The notes under the pieces are model-generated. The model ran no database searches, was not told the DNA's origin, and saw nothing but the letters and a program-made list of their open reading frames with translations. 64,000 nucleotides of DNA from Owenweeksia sp048267305 (GTDB lineage: Bacteria > Bacteroidota > Bacteroidia > Flavobacteriales > Schleiferiaceae). Shown piece by piece: positions 43,532-50,685 of the stretch (positions are counted from its first letter, which is position 1; each line of letters opens with the position of its first letter). The DNA is taken from NCBI GenBank assembly GCA_048267305.1, contig JBLWXT010000012.1:62001-126000 (forward strand). The letters run 5' to 3'. A program made the position numbers and the translations under genes.

Positions 43532-44119
43532 TCATTTATAGGTAATATTGAAATTGACGTCAGTTGAAGATTCAAAAGTGATATTGTAGATTCTTTTCTT
43601 GCCTGAAACACTTCTCAAAGCCAAGGAACCCGTTTTTGGAAATGTTGTGGAGTATGGAACTTGAAATGATATAGCTGAGAATGCTTCTACATAGTCAATA
43701 TTCTCATGAGAAAAATCTACTTTATGTTCTGGGCTTTGACTTAAGCCATCTACATATGATTTTCCACCGACATTTTTGAATGTATATCTACTAAAACTTT
43801 CCGCCTTGTTGTTTTCTAAGCCAATGAAGTCTAAGATTGGTGGAGTTGAATGCTTGTAAGCCAAAATTTGATGATCCACGAAATCCTTGACTTCTGGAAA
43901 GAACTTTTTGAAAATATCATTTTGCTCTTTTAGTTCGGTGTTCTCTTTTTGGAGTGTAGCCTCAGCGGCATTGGCAGACCTAGCTGAATGTCTAGAGTTT
44001 ATAACGGCAGTAACTGCTCAAAGTAAGGGAGCTGTTGCCAAAATCCAATCAATAAGGTCAATACTGCTGATAAACCTTAGTATTTCTATATAATATTCCA
44101 CTGGGCTTAGTTTCTCCAA
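43532..44119 (-). pseudogene. Small membrane-associated protein gene interrupted by an in-frame TGA
   Basis: The frame ending at 43532 continues upstream of its apparent start (GTG at 43879) with plausible coding sequence, LQKENTELKEQNDIFKKFF preceded by NSRHSARSANAAEA. It then meets a TGA at 44020-44018. Beyond the stop it is open again: MEKLSPVEYYIEILRFISSI, then DLIDWILATAPLL, back to TTG at 44119. Together this is a 195-codon gene: a hydrophobic segment that spans the stop, a coiled region and a C-terminal beta-like domain. The single nonsense codon suggests recent inactivation. The remaining 115-residue part could still be translated. Family unknown. Confidence 0.5.
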
Positions 44120-44168
44120 TTTTACGAAAAAATGGAGGTCATTTCTTAATTTTCATATTCACCCAACT

Positions 44169-44250
44169 CTATCTCCAAACCTCCGTAAACAATATCCCCG
44201 CAAAGGTGGCCATGGCTCCGGCAAGGTTTCCATCTAAAACAATACAGCAC
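44169..44250 (-). pseudogene. Relic of a metal ABC permease C-terminus
   Basis: On the minus strand this reads IVLDGNLAGAMATFAGILF, then TEVWR and a stop. It matches LILDGSIAGAMATFAGVLF near the C-terminus of the permease at 44522-45403. Nothing upstream of it is open in this frame for long. It is therefore a leftover of a second copy of that permease gene lying just beyond the present operon. Confidence 0.65.
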
Positions 44251-44296
44251 TCTATGCGTCTAATTATAGTAAACAAACAAATAGTAAATAACAATT

Positions 44297-44503
44297 ATGG
44301 ATATTACAGCAAGAGCAAAAGATGAATTGGATAAGCGAATTAATAAGATTGAGAATTTTATAGCCAACCGGGGCCTTGGTTCGGATAAACTCAATAAAGC
44401 AAGGAGATTGCAGCGGAATGTAAACTTAGCTGTGGTGGTTGGTGGAATCATAACTATTGCCGGCCTTGCTGCATGGGCACTCAATAGGTCCGATAATGAC
44501 TAG
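44297..44503 (+). CDS. Small single-pass membrane protein
   Basis: A 68-residue protein: a charged helical N-terminal half (ARAKDELDKRINKIENFI, SDKLNKARRLQR) and one C-terminal membrane helix (about 44-62, AVVVGGIITIAGLAAWAL) with a short tail SDND. The start ATG is preceded by AT-rich sequence. It lies between the permease relic and the convergent permease gene. Function is unknown; small tail-anchored proteins of this type are common and poorly studied. Confidence 0.6.
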   Translation: MDITARAKDELDKRINKIENFIANRGLGSDKLNKARRLQRNVNLAVVVGGIITIAGLAAWALNRSDND

Positions 44504-44521
44504 TTAAGGCTCAGGCCAAAG

Positions 44522-45403
44522 CTATCCATGTTTTGCAGTCTCCTCTTTTATTTCCGGGTTTTCTTTAAACCTGATTTTAGTCCAGCCCCAGGCCCCGGCA
44601 AACAAAACTCCAGCAAAAGTGGCCATAGCCCCGGCAATACTACCATCTAATATGAGCGCTAAGTAATAACCTCCAACGGCTGTGAGTATACCCAAGAGCG
44701 CAGTTAACCAAAGCATTTTTTTGAGGCTTTCGGTAAGCAGGTATGCAGTTGCTGGCGGGGCAATAAGGAGCGCAACAACTAAAATGGCTCCTACAGATTC
44801 AAAGGAAACTACGGTGGTGAGGCTCACTAATCCCATAAAGCCAAAATGCCAAAATGCGGTGGATATGCCGAGGGATTTGGCATAGTCGGCATTAAAGGTG
44901 GTGAGGGCTAAACCTTTGTAGCCTTTCCACAAGGCCAGAATAATAATGACAAGAACAGTCCCGCTAATCCACAAAGCACGCGGGCCAAGGTTCATTCCGC
45001 TGCCCAGCAAAATAGGGTCGAGTGGTACGTAAGCGATTTCGCCATACAGCACACATTCCTGGTCAAGGTCTACCTGCCCGGTAAAGCTGGAAATGAGAAT
45101 CACACCAAGGGCAAACAGAGAGGTGAAGGTTACTCCAATGGAGGCGTCTTCCTGCAGGCCCGCTTTTTTGTGCAGGATTTCAATTAAGATAGTGGTAAGT
45201 ACGCCTATGGCTGCCGCTCCGGCCAGCATCACCAGGTTTCCGCGTGAGCCTGAGATTAAAAAGGCAATCACAATTCCGGGTAATACGGCATGGGAAATGG
45301 CATCGCCAACCATTGCCATTTTTCGCAGGATGAGGTAGCAGCCGAGGAGGCCGCAGCTTACGGCTATTACTGATGCTGTTAGTATTATATAAAATGTTGC
45401 CAT
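44522..45403 (-). CDS. Metal ABC transporter permease (second subunit)
   Basis: About 293 residues from ATG 45403 (MATFYIILTAS); the frame extends to 45442. It has eight or nine membrane helices of the ABC-3 family that import Mn, Zn or Fe: MAMVGDAISHAVLPGIVIAF near the start, FNADYAKSLGI in the coupling loop, and VGAILVVALLIAPPATAYLL. It resembles MntD/ZnuB. It is the last gene of the minus-strand ABC importer, separated from the permease-DtxR gene by about 430 nt of repeat DNA. That gap is unusual for an operon. Confidence 0.9.
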   Translation of the reverse strand: MATFYIILTASVIAVSCGLLGCYLILRKMAMVGDAISHAVLPGIVIAFLISGSRGNLVMLAGAAAIGVLTTILIEILHKKAGLQEDASIGVTFTSLFALGVILISSFTGQVDLDQECVLYGEIAYVPLDPILLGSGMNLGPRALWISGTVLVIIILALWKGYKGLALTTFNADYAKSLGISTAFWHFGFMGLVSLTTVVSFESVGAILVVALLIAPPATAYLLTESLKKMLWLTALLGILTAVGGYYLALILDGSIAGAMATFAGVLFAGAWGWTKIRFKENPEIKEETAKHG

Positions 45404-45414
45404 TCGTTTCTGTT

Positions 45415-45715
45415 TTTTTCTCTTCGTTTTTGGGTTACTCACTGTCGTTCGTGAGCTCGTCCTTTGTCCTCGGTTGACCCAAAAACCAGCCTGACAGAGT
45501 CGTTCTGGCAGGGAAGCAAAAAGGTCAAGCCCGCCTGACTGAACGGGCAGGGCTGTTTAGAACCTTCTTAAAAGCTACGGCTCCCTTGCCCTCCGAAGCC
45601 CCAGCCCACTTCGACTATCGCTCAGTGTGACATCCTCGCTACGCTTCACTTCGGCACTTCTCTGAGGCAAGCTTCACCTTGCTTTTCTATGAAGTTTCTA
45701 ATAGGCCGATCCTGT
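45415..45715. repeat. Interspersed repeat, copy A
   Basis: Shares with 47950-48150, in the same order and orientation, the words TTCGTTTTTGG, GACCCAAAAA, AAGCAAAAAGGTCAAG, CGCTACGCTTCA, CTTGcTTTTCTA and TTTCTAAtAGGCCG. Copy A has extra inserts between these, with short inverted repeats (GCCCGCCTGACTGAACGGGC). No open frame is found. It is probably a non-coding repeat family spread in this genome. Confidence 0.6.
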
Positions 45716-45750
45716 ATTTCAGTTCAACTTTAGATGTAAATTTTTAGCTT

Positions 45751-45813
45751 CCAAACTCCAAACTCCAAACTCCAAACTCCAAACTCCAAACTCCAAACTC
45801 CAAACTCCAAACT
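45751..45813. repeat. Tandem repeat, 9 copies of CCAAACT
   Basis: Nine perfect 7-nt units (63 nt) end 20 nt from the stop codon of the permease-DtxR gene at 45834. They lie downstream of that gene on the minus strand and upstream of the next permease gene. Copy number would be expected to vary by slippage. Confidence 0.95.
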
Positions 45814-45833
45814 CCCAGTCTAACATCTCCGCG

Positions 45834-47123
45834 CTAGCGATACGGTATCGGACTTTCATGCGGATCCTTGTCCGGGTAACCGAGTTCACGCAAAAGTTCT
45901 TCTTCTATTTCGGGGCTTATAATATGTTCAATGGTTTCGGCATTGGGGTGAATGTGGTCGGCTTTCAGGCGCATGCGCTGGGTGAGGTACATTTCCCAAA
46001 GTCGGTGTAGACGCACCACGCGTTTGGCTTCTATCAATCCGGCTTCGCTTAGGCGAAAGCCTTCGTCCTGACGTAAAATCAAAAAGCGTTTTTTCAGTAA
46101 ACGCAGTCCCTTCTTTAGTTCATCCGAGTTAAATTGTCGTATTTCCTGTAAATCCTCTTCATCAATCACGGGGAAGTCTGCCGCCCGTTTTTCACTGAGG
46201 TGATAAATGGCCTTCAGAATGTTTTCCGTTAATATCTTCTCACGGTTTTCACGCTGTCGCTTCATCTTGCTCCATAGTCCACGCTGTGGCGCAAACACCA
46301 GAGAGATTATGGCTATAGCCGAAAGGCTCATCACAATCCATGGTCCCGTGGGCATATTGGGTGCTGTAAAGCTAATGTAGGAACCTACAAAGCCCGAAAG
46401 CATTCCTGCAAAACCGGCAATGAAGAGAAGTTTCACCAGATTCTCCGTCCATGAGCGGGCCGCTGCTGCGGGAGTGATGATTAAGGCTGCCATCAACACT
46501 ACACCCACGGCTTGTATTCCTGTGGCTATGGCCAATACCGTAATGGAGGAAAGCACAAATTGCAAGCTCCTTACGGGTAGTCCGGAGATTTGCGCAAACT
46601 CTGCATTAAAGCTAAGTAGCTTAAATTCTTTGAACATAAAAAACACGATGGCCAGTAAAAGCCCTGCCACTACTGAATAAGCTATCAAATCGTCTTTAGT
46701 CATAGAGGCCGCTTTCCCAAAAAGGAATTGATCAAGCCCCGCCTGATTTCCCGCCCCTGAATGTTGGATGTGGGTAAGAAGTAAAATACCGACTCCAAAA
46801 AATACGCTTAGCACCAACCCTATAGCGGTATCTGGCTTTAGCTTGGAGTGTTTGGTGATAGATTCAATCAGCAGCATGGCCACCCATCCGCTAATTAATG
46901 CGCCAAACATGAGGATGTAAGGACTTTTGCTTTGGGTAACCATAAATGAAATGGCGATGCCTGGTAAAATGGCATGGGCTATGGCATCCCCGATAAGGGA
47001 GCGCTTGCGCAAAAAGGCAAAGGTGCCCACCATGGCAGCACTCATGCCTATAAACATGGTGCCGAAGGTGACAACCCGCACATTGGGGTTGCTAAAGCTT
47101 AAAAATTCAAGCAGCTCCTTCAT
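45834..47123 (-). CDS. Metal ABC transporter permease fused to a DtxR/MntR-like domain
   Basis: About 429 residues from ATG 47123 (MKELLEFLSF), overlapping the ATPase gene by 17 nt; the open frame runs to 47273. Residues 1 to about 285 are an ABC-3 permease (RSLIGDAIAHAILPGIAISF, SFNAEFAQISGLPVRSLQF, VGVVLMAALIITPAAAARS). Residues 305-429 resemble a DtxR repressor: ENILKAIYHLSEK, a winged-helix part, then RLHRLWEMYLTQRM and HPNAETIEHIISPEIEEEL, with GYPDKDPHESPIP. The Glu and Glu-His metal ligands are kept. The layout matches B. subtilis MntC (435 aa) and chlamydial YtgCR, where the repressor part is released by cleavage. Confidence 0.88.
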   Translation of the reverse strand: MKELLEFLSFSNPNVRVVTFGTMFIGMSAAMVGTFAFLRKRSLIGDAIAHAILPGIAISFMVTQSKSPYILMFGALISGWVAMLLIESITKHSKLKPDTAIGLVLSVFFGVGILLLTHIQHSGAGNQAGLDQFLFGKAASMTKDDLIAYSVVAGLLLAIVFFMFKEFKLLSFNAEFAQISGLPVRSLQFVLSSITVLAIATGIQAVGVVLMAALIITPAAAARSWTENLVKLLFIAGFAGMLSGFVGSYISFTAPNMPTGPWIVMSLSAIAIISLVFAPQRGLWSKMKRQRENREKILTENILKAIYHLSEKRAADFPVIDEEDLQEIRQFNSDELKKGLRLLKKRFLILRQDEGFRLSEAGLIEAKRVVRLHRLWEMYLTQRMRLKADHIHPNAETIEHIISPEIEEELLRELGYPDKDPHESPIPYR

Positions 47124-47937
47124 CGCCTGGTCCTTCTTTTTCTTTAAACTCGCTTTCTCGGATGGGGAAGTTTTTCTTCGCCATAAGGTCGCCAATACGT
47201 GATAGCACGGTAAGACGGCCACCATAAGCCTCTTGTAACAGCTCCGTTTCAAACACTTCCTGCTTGGGGCCACTGGCCACTAAGCGCGTGTTCAATAATA
47301 CAATCCAATCAAAATATTCATAAGCCGTTTGCAGATCGTGGTGTACAATAACCACGGTCTTGCCCTCCTTTTTCATTTCAGAAAGTAAGGTCAAAATAGA
47401 TTCTTCCGTAGCGGCATCCACCCCCACAAAGGGTTCGTCCATTAAATATAAATCGGCTTGTTGTGCTAGTGAGCGCGCAATAAAAACCCGTTGTTGCTGT
47501 CCACCCGAAAGCTGGGAAATCTGACGGTTGGCATAGGGCAGCATGTTTACCTTTTCCAGGGCCTCTGTGGCAATGTCCTTGTCTTTTTTGGTCAATCTCC
47601 TGAAGAGGTTGCTTTTGCGATAGCGGCCCATCAGTACTACGTCCATCACATTGGCGGGGAAGTCCCAATCCACCGTTTCGCGCTGTGGCACATAGCTCAC
47701 CCGCTCCCGGACTTCGTCCAACTTTTTGCCAAACATATTTACATAGCCGCTGTCGGGTTTCATCAGTCCCATCATGTTGCGAAGCAGCGTGGTTTTTCCG
47801 GATCCGTTGGGGCCAACAATACCAATCAACTGGCCTTGTGGCAGACTAAAGTCAATGTCCCACAACACCGGCTTGCGGTTGTAGCTTGCGGTGAGGTTGT
47901 GTACCTCTATTGCGTTATTTTCGGGTCTGATGTCCAT
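47107..47937 (-). CDS. Metal ABC transporter ATP-binding protein
   Basis: About 276 residues from ATG 47937 (MDIRPENN); the frame extends to 47976. It has Walker A GPNGSGKTTL, Q-loop VPQRETVDW, signature LSGGQQQRVFIA, Walker B DLYLMDEPFVGVD and switch VIVHHDLQT. This is the MntB/ZnuC type that powers Mn, Zn or Fe uptake. Its 3' end overlaps the permease start by 17 nt. Upstream lies about 500 nt of repeat DNA, separating it from the binding-protein gene. Confidence 0.94.
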   Translation of the reverse strand: MDIRPENNAIEVHNLTASYNRKPVLWDIDFSLPQGQLIGIVGPNGSGKTTLLRNMMGLMKPDSGYVNMFGKKLDEVRERVSYVPQRETVDWDFPANVMDVVLMGRYRKSNLFRRLTKKDKDIATEALEKVNMLPYANRQISQLSGGQQQRVFIARSLAQQADLYLMDEPFVGVDAATEESILTLLSEMKKEGKTVVIVHHDLQTAYEYFDWIVLLNTRLVASGPKQEVFETELLQEAYGGRLTVLSRIGDLMAKKNFPIRESEFKEKEGPGDEGAA

Positions 47938-47949
47938 GTTAAACTGTTT

Positions 47950-48150
47950 TATTTCTTCGTTTTTGGCTTGACCCAAAAAGAAGCAAAAAGGTCAAGGCTT
48001 CTTATAAATTTATTGAAAACTACGGTTTCAAATTTCTCCCGAAATCCAAGCCATTCCGCTACGCTTCATTTCAGGATTTCTCATAAATCGAAATTCTCAA
48101 CCTTGTTTTCTACAAAATTTCTAAAAGGCCGTCCTAAAAATCTATTCACC
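47950..48150. repeat. Interspersed repeat, copy B
   Basis: The shorter copy of the element at 45415-45715, same orientation: TTCGTTTTTGGCTTGACCC, AAGCAAAAAGGTCAAG, CGCTACGCTTCA, CTTGTTTTCTAC and TTTCTAAAAGGCCG. It separates the ATPase gene from the binding-protein gene. Its left end lies within 20 nt of the ATPase start, so it probably contains or replaces that gene's promoter. Confidence 0.6.
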
Positions 48151-48298
48151 AATTTCAAGCTAAGCCTGTTAACCTAATCTAGCGGAGTCGAGACCTTGGC
48201 TATAAATTTTGTCATGGTTTTAACAAAAACACATGCCAAAATTTGGCAGGCCTTAGGCTTTTTAAATACCCCCGGCTATGCTAATAGCTATTGATATT

Positions 48299-48400
48299 TG
48301 ACCCCCGCTGGGGTTTCAACCCAACACATCCCCCCTTGAGGGGCGCGAAGGGGGGTGATGTTTAAACGTTCATCCCCCTAACCCCCTTCAAAGCGGGAAT
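48299..48400. repeat. C/G-run repeat with hairpins
   Basis: Contains CATCCCCCCTTG answered by GAAGGGGGGTGATG (48327-48360), then CATCCCCCTAACCCCCTTC and GCGGGAATT. C- and G-run elements of this kind are scattered in many Bacteroidota genomes. It lies 45 nt beyond the stop of the binding-protein gene on the minus strand and could end or slow that transcript. 48150-48298 shows nothing else of note. Confidence 0.5.
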
Positions 48401-48443
48401 TCGCGTCTCCGGCAGATTTCCAGGTAAATCAAAAATATTTCTA

Positions 48444-49346
48444 CTACCTCAACGCCCCGGTAATCGTTTCCACATTATGCCTCACCATTCCTATATAAGT
48501 CCCTTCAGGTGAATCCTCGGAGCCCATTGCATCCGAAAATAATTCACCGCCCAACTTTACGTCATGCCCTCTTTCGCGTGCCCCTTCTATCACTGCTTCT
48601 ATAGACTTCTTGGGTACGGAGCTCTCCACAAAAATAGCTTTGATCTTGCGGTCAACAATAAACTTTACGAGCTCCGAAACATCCTGTAAACCATATTCTG
48701 CAGCGGTGCTAATGCCTTGTAAACCTCTAACATCCATTCCATAGGCCCGACCAAAATACTTAAATGCATCATGGGCGGTAATCATTACTCTTTGGCTATC
48801 AGGGATGGAAGCAATTTGATTGCGGGCAAAATCATCTAACTGCCCAAGTTTGGCCTGATATGTTTCCAGATTTCCGGAGATTACCTCCTGTTTTTCGGGA
48901 AACTCCTTTTGGAGTTGAGCTGCAACTCCCGCAATAGCGTCACTCCACAAAGCTACATCAAACCAAATGTGCGGATCTTCAGCACCTACAAAAGCGGTGT
49001 TGTTTATTAGTCGGGTTTTGTCCAACTGTTCTCCCACAGAAATGGTGGTCTTTAATCTGCCCAGTTTTTCGAAAATCTCCACCATCTTTCCCTCCAGGTG
49101 TAAACCATTGTAAACAATAACATCGGCAGCACTAAGGTCGTTGATATCGCCCTGAGTGGCTTTGTACAGGTGGGGATCTACACCAGGGCCCATCAGCACC
49201 TCAACGCTTACACTGTCTCCCATAAGGTGCTTCACCGCATCGCCAATCATACCTGTGGTACACACTATCAGGGTTTCCTCTTCGGTAGCTTCTGAACAAG
49301 CGGTTAAGGATAGTGTAGCTATAAGAGCTAAAATGAGTTTCTTCAT
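48444..49346 (-). CDS. Metal ABC transporter substrate-binding lipoprotein
   Basis: A 300-residue cluster A-I (ZnuA/MntA/TroA-like) binding protein with lipobox LTAC (Cys at 17). The likely metal ligands are the His of GVDPHLYKAT, the His of GAEDPHIWFDV, the His of ITAHDAFKYFG and the Asp of LFSDAMGSEDSPEGTYIGM. It lacks the long His-rich loop of dedicated Zn proteins (ZnuA), which favours Mn or Fe. The gene lies 93 nt behind mntR and is probably transcribed with it. Confidence 0.92.
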   Translation of the reverse strand: MKKLILALIATLSLTACSEATEEETLIVCTTGMIGDAVKHLMGDSVSVEVLMGPGVDPHLYKATQGDINDLSAADVIVYNGLHLEGKMVEIFEKLGRLKTTISVGEQLDKTRLINNTAFVGAEDPHIWFDVALWSDAIAGVAAQLQKEFPEKQEVISGNLETYQAKLGQLDDFARNQIASIPDSQRVMITAHDAFKYFGRAYGMDVRGLQGISTAAEYGLQDVSELVKFIVDRKIKAIFVESSVPKKSIEAVIEGARERGHDVKLGGELFSDAMGSEDSPEGTYIGMVRHNVETITGALR

Positions 49347-49439
49347 ATTTTCTGTTTTTGAAGGCAGATGATACTGATAGTACAGATCTGCTGGGATTTA
49401 AAATCTGAAAGCATCCGTTTTATCGGTTTCAATAGCCTG

Positions 49440-50099
49440 CTATTTTTTAATCACATATAAATTGCTGCTCACCTGATGGCTGAGGTTCAGCTCTGAGCCG
49501 TTACTCAGCTGTACCAACATGGAACTGTCATAGCTTTCCTTTTCCTGTATGCTTATTTCTTCCCCAAGGTTAAGGTTTAGTTTCTTCAGGTATTTTAGAA
49601 ATTCAGTATCAGTGTCTTTTACACCTTTTAATATGGTGGTATCTCCAACCGTGCACTCTGCAAGGGTTTGATCGCTTCGGTTAGGGAAAATCCCGTTCCT
49701 GTCAGGAATAGGATCACCATGTGGGTCGTATTTTGGGAAGGCCAAAAATTCATCCAGTTTGTCCGTAAGCTTGGTGGATTGAATATGCTCGAGCTGCTCT
49801 GCAATTTCGTGTACCTCCTCCCATCCAAATTCCAGTTTCTTTACCAAAAAAACCTCCCATAGCCTGTGTTTGCGAACTGTGCGTATGGCTATTGCTTTTC
49901 CCTGATCGGTAAGATTTACCCCTTGGTATTTTTTATAAACCAGGAGTTTTTTGTCACTCAGCTTTTTCAGCATATCTGTAACCGAGGCCGGCTTGGTTTC
50001 CAAACTCTTGGCAATGGCATTGGTGGAAGCTCCTTTTCCGGAGCTTTCGCTGAGATGATAGATGGCTTTGAGGTAGTTTTCCTCTGTGAAGGTGTACAT
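49440..50099 (-). CDS. mntR: MntR/DtxR-type metal-dependent repressor
   Basis: About 219 residues from ATG 50099 (MYTFTEENYLKAIYHL); the frame begins at 50135. The N-terminal winged helix is STNAIAKSLETKPASVTDML, the dimerisation part has RLWEVFLVKKL, VHEIAEQLEHI with metal-ligand Glu and Glu-His, and DPHGDPIPDRNG. A C-terminal FeoA/SH3-like domain (about 145-219) is present, as in DtxR/IdeR, and absent in small MntR proteins. A palindromic operator-like site lies 53 nt upstream (50152). It is likely to repress this importer and itself when Mn or Fe is sufficient. Confidence 0.92.
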   Translation of the reverse strand: MYTFTEENYLKAIYHLSESSGKGASTNAIAKSLETKPASVTDMLKKLSDKKLLVYKKYQGVNLTDQGKAIAIRTVRKHRLWEVFLVKKLEFGWEEVHEIAEQLEHIQSTKLTDKLDEFLAFPKYDPHGDPIPDRNGIFPNRSDQTLAECTVGDTTILKGVKDTDTEFLKYLKKLNLNLGEEISIQEKESYDSSMLVQLSNGSELNLSHQVSSNLYVIKK

Positions 50100-50151
50100 A
50101 TTGATAAAATAATCCACAAAACTAAGTAAATTCATTGTGGCCTAAAATGAT

Positions 50152-50169
50152 ATTTAGAGTCGTCTAAAT
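50152..50169. promoter_or_regulatory. DtxR/MntR-like operator upstream of mntR
   Basis: An 18-nt palindrome ATTTAGA-GTCG-TCTAAAT, nested in a longer inverted repeat (ATGATATTT at 50148 and AAATATCAT at 50175). It resembles the TTTAGGnnnnCCTAAA-type boxes of DtxR-family repressors and the site at 53044. It lies between the thioredoxin stop and the mntR start. Confidence 0.65.
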
Positions 50170-50179
50170 TCACAAAATA

Positions 50180-50683
50180 TCATATGTTCTTTTTCAAAAT
50201 TAGTAACAACTGCTCTGCATCCATATACTGAAAATATCTGGCAGTAGCTTCAAAGCTTTCATCCAGCAACACCATTGCAGGTAGTGAAAATGGCTTGCCC
50301 CTGCGGCTTGCCATTAGCAGGGCTATTTGATGAATGGAGGCTTTCTTATTGAGATTTTCATTTACATAAGTTTGATTTCCAAATACAATAGTGTCCTCGG
50401 TTTCTACATTCATTTTTACAGAGTAATATTGGGTGAAGAGTATTGATACCACTTGGGTATCGGCCAAAGCCAGCTGTTCCAATTTAAGGCAATTGATACA
50501 CCAGTTCGCGTAAAAGTTTATGAATACTTTTTTGGGTTTCATTTGAAGTGAGTCGCTCAATTGTTCCCAACTCAGCCAATTTATTCTGGTGGTGCTTTGC
50601 CCCCAACTCTTTTGTGCACTCATTATAAGGGAAATGATACTGGCTAGGAGGAGGGAGATATGTTTGTTCTTCGCTCTTTTCAT
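50180..50683 (-). CDS. Secreted thioredoxin-family protein
   Basis: A 167-residue exported protein. A signal peptide (ISLLLASIISLIMSAQ) precedes a thioredoxin-fold domain with active site YANWCINCLKLEQ (Cys62 and Cys65), like the C-terminal domain of DsbD or DUF255 proteins. A cis-Pro is in FSLPAMVLLD. It starts 2 nt after the TonB receptor stop. Since that receptor has a CxxC in its plug, a redox or folding role on the receptor is a reasonable guess. Confidence 0.85.
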   Translation of the reverse strand: MKRAKNKHISLLLASIISLIMSAQKSWGQSTTRINWLSWEQLSDSLQMKPKKVFINFYANWCINCLKLEQLALADTQVVSILFTQYYSVKMNVETEDTIVFGNQTYVNENLNKKASIHQIALLMASRRGKPFSLPAMVLLDESFEATARYFQYMDAEQLLLILKKNI

Positions 50684-50685
50684 TT

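Noticed and set aside
44018..44020. TGA as a selenocysteine codon
   Set aside because: The residue falls in a hydrophobic segment of a non-redox protein, and no SECIS-like hairpin was seen just after it.
45751..45813. CRISPR array
   Set aside because: The units are 7 nt and contiguous without spacers, and there are no cas genes.
47491..48177. 228-codon plus-strand frame over the ABC ATPase and repeat copy B
   Set aside because: It lies antisense to the conserved ATPase, and its C-terminal part is repeat DNA. No domain is visible.
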